Source of the DNA: Phialocephala subalpina | Lineage: Eukaryota; Ascomycota; Leotiomycetes; Helotiales; Mollisiaceae | Direction of reading: 5' to 3' | Assembly: GCA_900073065.1 (NCBI GenBank) | Contig: FJOG01000001.1 | Span: 2,460,562 to 2,524,561 of the forward strand | DNA: 64,000 nt | Program-made: the position numbers and the translations under genes | The notes under the pieces: model-generated | What the model saw: the letters and a program-made list of their open reading frames with translations, nothing else | What the model was told of the DNA's origin: nothing | Database searches by the model: none | In this document: positions 56,204 through 64,000 of the stretch, piece after piece | Position numbering within the stretch: position 1 is the stretch's first letter | Layout: the number at the start of each line of letters is the position of its first letter

Positions 56204-57476
56204 TGGACGACTCAACCTTCCGACCCTCACTCTCCGAAGGAGCCCTTTCAAAAAAACGAAACCTTTCCACATACATATTCCCACCTCCTCCAATCCCTTA
56301 GACATCGCACGCATAGGCTCGAAGCAACTCAGCGACGTACAAGTCGACTGTCGCTTCGTCTTTTCTGAGTCGAAGCGGGGCGTTCTTCCAATTGGGGGCC
56401 GTATATTACCTGGTGGTATCACTTGAATGGATATCTCCTTCAACCAAACAAAGGGGTATAAGTTAAAATGGGCGACGATCCAAGTTACTTTGAATGGGGA
56501 ACATAAGGGTTTGAAGATGCATCGAGATGAGGACATTAAGGAGAAGGAGAACGGGGAGAAAGATTTGGTGTGTATGACGCAATGGTATGGACCTGAAAAG
56601 ATCATTGGAAACCCGATAGCGGTGTCGGAAAAGGAGACGACGCAAGTTAGGCCATCTGTGTCGTTTCTTCAAGGTGGAATCAGTGGATTGCGGTACGAGG
56701 GTGAGACATCTTTTGAGCATGATGTTAGATGGAAATTTACTGGTCAACTTCAAAATCGGCAAAGTAAAGGGAATGAAAGCATGGCGGACAATTCTCTGAA
56801 ATAGCATCTGGAGGAGAACGACTTCGAGACATAGTCTTCGCATGGAGACAGGTTTCAGATGGCGTTTGCGTTTGTTAATGGTGGACAGCCGTTTCTTATC
56901 AAGGTTGAGATTCAACGCGGACTTCGGAAGATGGGCCCTGAGGTGAAAGAGAAGGCTAAATGGGCGTTGAAATTTGGCTCGATTCGACATAAGGAGGAAA
57001 GCATATCCACGACGCTGGTTCAGGGGTTTATGGGATGAACGCAACAATTGAATGTTTTTGCTGATCGTTTGAATGATGAGATGAAGAAGAAGGATCGAGA
57101 AGTCAAGTATGATGGACCAGCAGCTGTGGTCGAAAGTGACGCTTCAAAGTTGTCACTTGGAGAATCAGAATTGGGGCAAGAGACCTCGACTGAGACGCCA
57201 CCTATATACAGCGAGAGGGAGGTTGAAGGGACGAATGTCTCTACGCAGCAGTTGATGGATGTGATTATGTCCCTAATCTCCCCTGCAGGCAGACTTCGCG
57301 GTTCCAGCACAGAAACGGAGGGTAGTTCTACCACGGTTGTGGATGAAAAGCGAGAAAGCACAACGCAGATAGAGGTGGACTCGAGAACGGTCAAAGTAAT
57401 GTTGAAGATACTTCTTCTGCAGATGTTGCAGGGTTGGCACTGGCTTATAGCTCTTTTCATTCGCAAGGATCAGTAA
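56204..57476 (+). pseudogene. Nonsense-riddled relic of an uncharacterised fungal protein
   Basis: Reading from ATG 56204 (MDDSTFRPSLSEGALSKKRN, then YIFPPPPI), the sequence shifts frame near 56300. It then continues in one frame (IGSKQLSDVQVDCRFVFSES, GYKLKWATIQVTLNGEHKGL, MAFAFVNGGQPFLIKVEIQR, NVFADRLNDEMKKKDREVK) to TAA at 57474-57476. That frame is broken by TGA 56424-56426, TAG 56802-56804, TAG 56832-56834 and TGA 57036-57038, all reachable from Trp, Gln or Arg codons by one C-to-T or G-to-A transition. The long in-frame coding character between stops indicates recent inactivation, and the pattern fits RIP. I do not recognise a characterised family; the product would have been about 420 aa with a mixed alpha/beta middle and a charged C-terminal region. 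Confidence 0.65.
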
Positions 57477-57635
57477 GTTGGCTGCAGAAGCAAAGAGCGC
57501 AGAGAAGCTTAAGATCATAATTTGTGCGAATTCATTAATCCTAACAAATGTTTGGTATCTCAAAATATTGCTTTTCAAATACAAAGCTCAAACAAGTATA
57601 TACAACAAAAGAACATACACAAAGATCAAGAACAT

Positions 57636-59257
57636 CTAGCGACCACCAATCTGGCCCATGGGAATGGGGTTCACCCAAGAAACAAGGATATTGATTCCGA
57701 TCGTCATGACACCAATGATCCAGAATGTCTTGCCATAATCAGTACCCTGGTATCTGAAAATGATCGCAAAGACGATACCACCGAGATTCCCGCAGGCGCC
57801 AGTGACACCGGAGATAATGCCGTTGGCGAATGGATGGATGTGAGGTACGAGTGAGAAATTTGCGCCATTGCCAGCTTCGAGGAAGAAAGCCATTCCGGCG
57901 ACGAGACCGAACATAGTCGAGTGTGACTTAGAATTGACAACACCGATAGCGATTTGGAAGGCACCGCAGATGATGGCCAAAGAGTGAAGCCAGATTTTCT
58001 TGCTCCAGACTGAACCAGTCTTCTTGTAGACAAAATCGGATACGATACCGCCAAGAGGACGAAAGACGACATTCAAAAGACCGAACATGGCTGCCCATCG
58101 ACCAGTACCAGTCTGTCCAAGCTTGGGGAAGTTCTTGAGGTAGTAAGAACCAAGTATTGAGTTGACGGCAAGTTCGGCACCGAAAGAGCAGAAGTAGCAG
58201 AATGCTACCATGGCGGTTTGAGGTGTAAGGATGACAGACATGGCTTCCTTGAAAGATGGCTTGACGACAACTTCGCCTTGGGCAGTATCGAGCATCTCTT
58301 TCTCTCCCATCTGAGCTTCGTGGCCGAAGGAGCCGTGCTTAGCTCTGGCGACATCGGCTTCCTCATCCAATCGCTTCTCGTCTCCGGATGTGGGTGTTGC
58401 TGTGCCGCCAGTCTTGCGAGCTGGGTCTGTGATGGCACCTGGGATATTGACGAGTCCACCAGTGGCGTGAACACCGTGGGCCTGGAGGTTCTGTTGAACG
58501 GCCATTTGACGGTCAGCCCACTTGCCGGTAGGAGTATCCTGGCAGAAGAGGAACAAGCAGATGGCAGTGAAGACGATGAGGATGAAGGGCACAACGAAGG
58601 CCACTCTCCATGCCACATGTGGTTTCAGGTGTTGGTTGTTGACGAGAGAGTCGAAGATAGCTGGCATGACGAAGTAGGTAATTCCGCCACCGGAGTTCCC
58701 CCATCCACCAGTAAGAGCATTGGCTGTTCCGACAACATTCTTGTCGAAGAAGCCGGTTGACCAGACTTGACAAGGGACGAAAGAACCACCAAGGATACCG
58801 ATGAAGAATCGAATGACATATAGACCGGCAGCGTTGTGGATCGTGCCGATGAGGACGGATGGGATGGCTCCAAGGATAAGACAGGCAGCGAAGGTGACTC
58901 TGGGTCCGAAGCGATCACAAGCTGGGCCAGCAACCAATCTGACGAGAAGACTAAACATGTGTTAGCTTTGTCTAATGTTTAAGTGGTAGGTATTGGTAGT
59001 ACTCACGTAGCAGTCAAGGCAATGATGTTCGAGTTGGCGATTTCGGGTTGACTGAGATGAAGATCCTTCTTCATGGTAATGGGCAATAGGGGTGGAACGG
59101 CATACCATGACCAGAAAGCGATCATGAAGCCAAACCACGAGAAGAAGAAAACTCTCCCATATCTGTTGAATGGATTGAGGATTGGAATTGATCGAGCTTT
59201 ACCATTGACCGGATTGATCTCCGGCGCCTGCCAGAGAGTTGCAATGTTGAATCCCAT
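57636..59257 (-). CDS. High-affinity nitrate transporter (NNP family, CrnA/NrtA-like)
   Basis: Plasma-membrane nitrate/nitrite:H+ symporter of about 521 aa, exons 59257-59007 and 58950-57636 (56-bp phase-2 intron). The two nitrate signatures are present: [13 protein letters not shown] in helix 5 and [15 protein letters not shown] in helix 11. So are [12 protein letters not shown] and [10 protein letters not shown] after helix 2. A hydrophilic loop of about 100 residues between helices 6 and 7 (from about [14 protein letters not shown] to [12 protein letters not shown]) is the eukaryotic hallmark and a likely site of post-translational control. No nitrate or nitrite reductase gene lies in the window, so the assimilation cluster, if any, is elsewhere or extends off this strand. 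Upstream GATAA elements suggest nitrogen regulation. Confidence 0.93.
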
Positions 59258-59660
59258 GACTTTGGCGAGATGTTTCGGCGATAATAGTAGGTGTTTGGGG
59301 AAGTTTGACCCAAGTGTCTCGAGTACTGAAAATGTACTTGAAGGCGTCGAAGGCGTCGAAGTATCTGAGAATGGAGTCTGGGATAATGATTTGCAGCGAG
59401 GCGGACAGAGACCGTCCTTATAAAATCAGAAATTAGCGGCGTCAACCCGCAGTTCAGACATCTCCGGATTCCTCACTCGGAAGCTAGCTGCTAAGCCAAA
59501 CGCGTATATCCGCGGGCTCTTCCCTGCGGAAATCTTCAATGTCAACCAGTAGCGGGCCCAACTGTCCAACAGACCCTAGAACAAAGCGTGGTGGGTGCGC
59601 CAAACCGACTTGGGATATGGGGAAGCTAAGGTTGATGATAAGAGCTGCAGAAGCCAGCCC
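59258..59660 (-). promoter_or_regulatory. Nitrate-transporter upstream region with GATA and CCGCGG-type motifs
   Basis: Upstream of the nitrate transporter ATG lie GATAA at 59280-59284, 59392-59396 and 59637-59641 (plus strand), and TCCGCGG at 59509-59515, which matches seven of eight positions of the NirA-type consensus CTCCGHGG. GATA factors (AreA/NIT2) and NirA/NIT4 control this gene class in Aspergillus and Neurospora. The motifs are short and may be chance. Confidence 0.35.
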
Positions 59661-61860
59661 TAGATCTTTGATATCCAAGGAGATCTTGTATCAAATATTT
59701 GAATGCTGATCTCCGGTTGAAGTTGTATGGAGATCTTGGATCCGATCACAGCTGAAGTCTCACTTGCCTCGAGTCGAGCCTGTCGAGGGTGTTCTTCCTG
59801 CGTGAGACTGTTCAAGTTGAGCTGTTGATAGCATGTATTGATCGGGAACAAGGTCTTGCAGGTCAGCCTTGATGATACGCTCAAGTCTAGCAGGATTGGA
59901 ACAGATGCTTGAGGAGAAAAGCTTCAAGGCTTTCAAGGGAAAAGCAAAAAATTATAGCAATTGACAAGACATTCAAAAAGCGACACTCCCACGCTTGAAG
60001 CTCAAATGCAGTTATGAAGAGATTCTGTGGGCAAAGTATCGCGGGCTGCATGAACATTCTAGTGGTGGAGGCTCGAATCTGCTTGGCCAGGTCATGATGT
60101 TGGTGTGTTGTTTTCTGGTGCAAGAGCGGGTGGTTGACCGGCGTCGGAACAAGGTTGTGAGAGGCTGACCAAAAACGAAGCGAGCTCTCTTATCAGGCGC
60201 TAGCCCCAAAATAGAGTACTGAGTTCGTCGTCGATCCACTGAAAAGATAAGGGGAACTTCGAATGAACTTCCAAAATTCTCATAAGAAACTCGATCTCCG
60301 CGGCCGTTGCTCTAACAATTGATCAGCAATGAGCTCTGTCACCGCCGACCGAACACGTTGAAATTTGGCTGGACTTCGACAACACCAACACGAAAGCTGT
60401 GTCCAAATAAATGGTCGAGAAGCTCAACAACCACATTCTTTCAAACCTGCAGCTGGACCAAGCTATCGAATTGCAAGACACTGCACATCTCCTCATGCTT
60501 CCGAGGAGAGCGTATGGGAGACATTGTTCAAGTTCCTTTGGTGCTGTACCTGAAAGAGGCCCCCACGGACTTTGACCTTATCTCAGTTTGGTTGACCAAT
60601 CATCAAGCCTCCTGCTCTTGGTACATTTCGATGCTGCATCAAAACCTCGTCCCGCAACTCGAATCTCCTGGGCCTAGTTAGCTCCCGAGGAGGCTACCCG
60701 CATACCGGTACTCATGAGCTGTGAGTTCGAGTGAGAACGTCGACACCTCCATGCTCAAAGTCCGTTAGAGAAGCCGGGGAAATGGATCAGGGGTCCACGA
60801 ACTTGCAATTGACCGTACCAGAACTGCACTTCCATGCAGCTATGGAGTTGGGAATTTTGCTCTATCACTCAGGTGATTTGCAAAGGCTGCATTCAATCCT
60901 TGGGGAAATCCTGAAGTTCAGACAACAGCAAAGCTTGATCCCATCTGGTGGTTCATGCAGCGCCTGTTTCTCATTGCGAAATGGCAGAACAGGTGAGGCC
61001 ATATACGGGAAGAGTCTCGTCCGATCTCTTCTCCATGAGTTTACGACTCCAAATTGTTGTGTATCTGTGTTTTCTTCTTGGTTGCATTCAACTGGAGGGA
61101 ATCAGCCGCTTACATTGGCCTTTGGAAGTCCGGCCACAGTTGCAATGCAAATGCTTATCTTCGTCATCGATTGAACCCGCATTATGAGGGGTCGATGGAT
61201 GAGCAGTAATGTCCCCAAGAAAGGCGTTTTTCTGATCGGTCTGGTACTCGAGTTTGGAAGTAGAACCGTGAGCTCATGCAATTCTTGTTCCGTCGAGAGG
61301 ACCTTTAAAACCACGCGTCTCGACTCTTGAGCCCGCCTTGGATAGTTGGACTCTTGCAGATGAAGGAGAGGCGAGGAGTGATAAATTAGGTTGAGATATC
61401 TGGATTAGAATATCAAATGACCCAGACATGTCTTGGACAATATACACGCCTTGATGAATGTTCAAAATTGTAGAAATCGACTCGAAGACTTGAAAAGAGG
61501 AGACCAGTGGTGGCGCGCGCACTAACGGTTGTTGTATTGTAAGAGAATATCCAACTCGGAAGAACTTTAAGTATGCTTTGGTGATGTTCTCAGTGAAAGA
61601 ATGATAAAATATGATGAATAGTGTCCTCCGAGCAGCCAGAGATTCCGTCTTCGAAGTCCCACTACTTCGGAGTGCCGTGGAGTGGGGCGGATCATGTGAT
61701 ATATCGCGCTTACCGCGAAGTTCACGCTGGACGCGACGGACGACATTATTGACATCGAACATCAACAAGCAATCGACGACAATACGCCCCGATCTACCGC
61801 TAACGAGTCCCAGCTGACACCAATGGGTCCATTCCGACATGTTTACAGTATAATTTCCTC
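59661..61860. other. Mostly non-coding, with a possible decayed gene at 60340-61190
   Basis: Between 60351 and about 61190 several neighbouring frames look partly protein-like: HVEIWLDFDNTNTKAVSK, then TAA (60408-60410), then MVEKLNNHILSNLQLDQAIE; later YLKEAPTDFDLISVWLTNHQ in another frame; and ELHFHAAMELGILLYHSGDL near 60820. They change frame repeatedly, and no splice pattern joins them. This could be an old pseudogene, but no family is recognised. The rest (59661-60340 and 61190-61860) shows nothing; the last part should carry the RecQ promoter. Confidence 0.3.
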
Positions 61861-64000
61861 ATGACTCGGCATAATCTCGACAGTCACATTTCCTGGTTGT
61901 TATCCCACAAAGTCACTTTCCCAGCGGCCGTGCATGCGACGAACTCGACGGTATTGACTGCGGCAGAGGTTGTAGAAGACGAATATTTGGACGAGGAGGA
62001 CATACTACAGGAAGCGGAGGAAGAAGGGGTGCTGAGAGCTACAGCACCAGCTCGTGAAATCCGACTTCAGACCAATGTTGCTCAGGAATTCATACGGCCT
62101 CCACTTCCCTCCTCGAGACCACAAATACCAGACATAACGAGTACGGACGGGTCAATGGGCAAATTATCTTCGTCTTCTAAGCCGACCAGACCTGGGCTTA
62201 TGACCCAGAACCAGTTGGCTACACCAGCGTCAACGTCAGGTACCACTTCCTCTGTAGGATCACACTTGCGAACCGGATCCCGAAGCCTGGCTGGGAACTA
62301 TGCTACACAGCTGAGGGAGGAAAGAAATGGTCAGTGAAGAAAGCCATGGTTTTAGTCATTGCTAACAACTGTAGGCACTCCTTCAGCACGAAGCGCAATC
62401 GATCGACCACTTCCACGATTTCCCCAACCCTTCCACACTCCCCAGACGCCGCGACAAACGCCACGCCCTACAATAGAAGCCAAAATTAAGACCATCGAGT
62501 CAGTAGACTTGACTGGAGATGACCAGTTCGCCGATCCTCCCATAAAGTCAAGCAGTTCGGACGCATTCGGATCCCCTGTAACGCTATGGAGGGAAGACTC
62601 TGCATCAAGAGCAGAACCTCCTACTCGGACATCGAAGAAGAGAAAGAGTGGTGAACTTTCACCTGAGCGTACCAGAAGGCCTGCCAAACACAATAACGGA
62701 CGAATCAAAGATTCTCAATCTCAACAAGAAAATCTTGACGGCTTTGTAGATATCGATGACGTTCCCAAACGGTCCATCACCAAGACACCTTCCAGTCAAG
62801 TAAAGCATTCGAAATCTGTGCAACCCAGCGTCGAACTGCAATATGGTATGAAGGGCGTGGAAGAATATCAGATCACCGAGACTATTAGCACAACCCAGAC
62901 TCGTACGAGAAAGAGTATAAGTCGAGTCCCATCTTTCACAGGCGGAGCCCCAGGACGGCCAAGACATGCTACACACGAATCATCGCGCAGAGCTATTGAG
63001 CCCACCAGGACAAATGAAACCCCTAGGACCACCATCCAGGTTGCAGCTTCTCCTGCTCTGAGACTTAGCGCCTCGCCCGATACTAAGCACATGCCAGCGC
63101 CCCAGCAACCACAGAAACGGCGTTTACAGATGACTATCCAGGATTCCGAGGACGAAGAATTCTCAGATGTTGAGAAACAAGCAAGCTGCTCACCTCGAAC
63201 TCCAGCAAAAGCAAGTCCTCGAGTCGTCAAAGCATCAGCAAGTCCAACACGGCATGACCCTCTGGCTTTCAGTCCATCCCGAGGTAAGGCTACAGACCTC
63301 AATGGGTCGAAGTCAAGAGTCGGCAGCCCCCTACGACCGATTTCGCGGAATGTGGCCATCGGCAAGAACCGTGTACATTCCCCCTTTCACAGAGACTCAC
63401 CAACAAAGCTTTCCTTTGCTCCTGAAACTTCCAAGTCGCAGTCGAATCAGCAAAATCCCAGTTCCTCTCTCGGCTTAGATGACAAAAAGCTAGTAGGAGC
63501 TTACCTGAAGAATCCTTCCTCAATTGATCTCTATCAAACTCGTGTGGAAAACTTATTAAGCCAGAATGCATTGGCTTCAATGGCTTATATTGACAAAGAT
63601 CAGCCCCCACCTAGCCACCTCAAGGAAGAGCGCACGGCGTTGCTTGATATGCAAAATGCCTACAATGCACTCCATGAGAGCCAGGCACGACACAAGAGCT
63701 TGGCAGACCAGAAAAAGTTGATCGCCCGGCAAATCTCCGAGATGCTCGAGACTGATCTTGATGCGAGTCACCTTGAAAGCCAGTTCGCCACGTTAGCCAA
63801 GGATATCCGAAAATTGGAAAAGGAGATCACTTGGCTGCTATACGATTCTGGAGCAGTGAAAGATGGATACGGTACAGGCCTGGAGAGTGACATAAAGACA
63901 ACCTCCTCGATAGAACCCTCGACGTCCTTCGGAGCATCAGGCTCGTTAGCCATTGGCTCTGATACTACTGGAAATCATGTCATTCTGCAGACTCAATTGC
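61861..64000 (+). CDS. RecQ-family DNA helicase (Sgs1/BLM/MUSN type), N-terminal part, cut by window end
   Basis: Starts MTRHNLDSHISWLLSHKVTF, the characteristic opening of filamentous-fungal Sgs1/BLM-type helicases, followed by FIRPPLPSSRPQIPD. Exon 1 is 61861-62329; a 45-bp phase-1 intron (GTCAGT...TGTAG) precedes exon 2 from 62375, which stays open to the window edge. The visible 700 residues are the disordered N-terminal arm, rich in Ser/Pro/Lys/Arg, with acidic patches (VVEDEYLDEEDILQEAEEEG; QDSEDEEFSDVEKQ), SUMO-interaction-like hydrophobic/acidic motifs (SVDLTGDD; GFVDIDDV), and a coiled-coil-like region near the end (QFATLAKDIRKLEKEITWLL). In relatives this arm binds Top3-Rmi1 and recombination factors, and the ATPase/RecQ-Ct/HRDC domains follow. 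The helicase core itself lies beyond 64000, so the call rests on N-terminal resemblance. Confidence 0.7.

Overview
This window is nuclear DNA of a filamentous ascomycete (Pezizomycotina). The evidence is short introns with GTRNGY donors and CTNA-type branch points, Zn(II)2Cys6 and HET-domain proteins, a 2EXR protein, a Kre9/Knh1-like surface protein and an NNP nitrate transporter. Protein flavour suggests Leotiomycetes (Helotiales), but that is only an impression and no database was searched. Gene models below were spliced by hand; exon ends were checked for reading phase, but none has transcript support.

Layout. 1-6.4 kb holds no gene I can support. 6.5-8.2 kb is a Zn2Cys6 transcription factor with a uORF touching its start codon and two recent 102-bp tandem duplications. 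9.8-10.3 kb is a small DUF202-type membrane protein. 10.8-13.3 kb (minus) is an eight-exon anion:cation-symporter-type MFS permease. 15.3-18.9 kb is a large intronless C2H2 zinc-finger protein. 21.0-22.8 kb is a sugar transporter, 23.35-25.0 kb a serine beta-lactamase-like hydrolase, and 25.2-25.7 kb a 2EXR-type protein. 26.5-27.6 kb (minus) is a broken STAND/NLR-type N-terminal plus ubiquitin-like-domain gene. 28.1-30.2 kb (minus) is a secreted type-B carboxylesterase, 31.0-32.9 kb (minus) a BTB protein, and 33.9-34.9 kb (minus) a zinc-type-ADH-like oxidoreductase. 35.28-35.47 kb is a solo LTR with a perfect target duplication. 35.7-36.7 kb (minus) is a class II aldolase/adducin protein, divergent from an 11-exon tyrosinase (37.9-40.8 kb). 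41.3-42.2 kb is a damaged or oddly spliced single-pass membrane protein. 42.5-43.9 kb is a HET-domain pseudogene. Surface or membrane proteins and a DGAIG-repeat gene fill 44-48.3 kb. 48.3-52.0 kb is gene-poor. 52.0-54.5 kb is an intact HET-domain gene and 55.1-55.8 kb a repeat-containing hypothetical gene. 56.2-57.5 kb is another nonsense-riddled pseudogene. 57.6-59.3 kb (minus) is a nitrate transporter. 61.9-64.0 kb is the N-terminal part of a RecQ helicase of the Sgs1/BLM/MUSN type, cut by the window end.

The most notable theme is gene decay by C-to-T type changes. Three unrelated reading frames (26.5, 42.5 and 56.2 kb) stay recognisable and mostly in frame, but carry stops that are CAA/CAG-to-TAA/TAG or TGG-to-TAG/TGA changes. 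This is what repeat-induced point mutation (RIP, CpA to TpA) would leave. Two of the three belong to families linked to fungal allorecognition and innate immunity (HET; NLR-like N-terminal/ULD), while an intact HET gene survives 8 kb from the dead one. In the 26.5-kb gene one nonsense change also creates a consensus splice donor that could remove all three stops in phase. I found no clearly new multi-gene system; the genes look like a mixture of housekeeping, transport and accessory functions.
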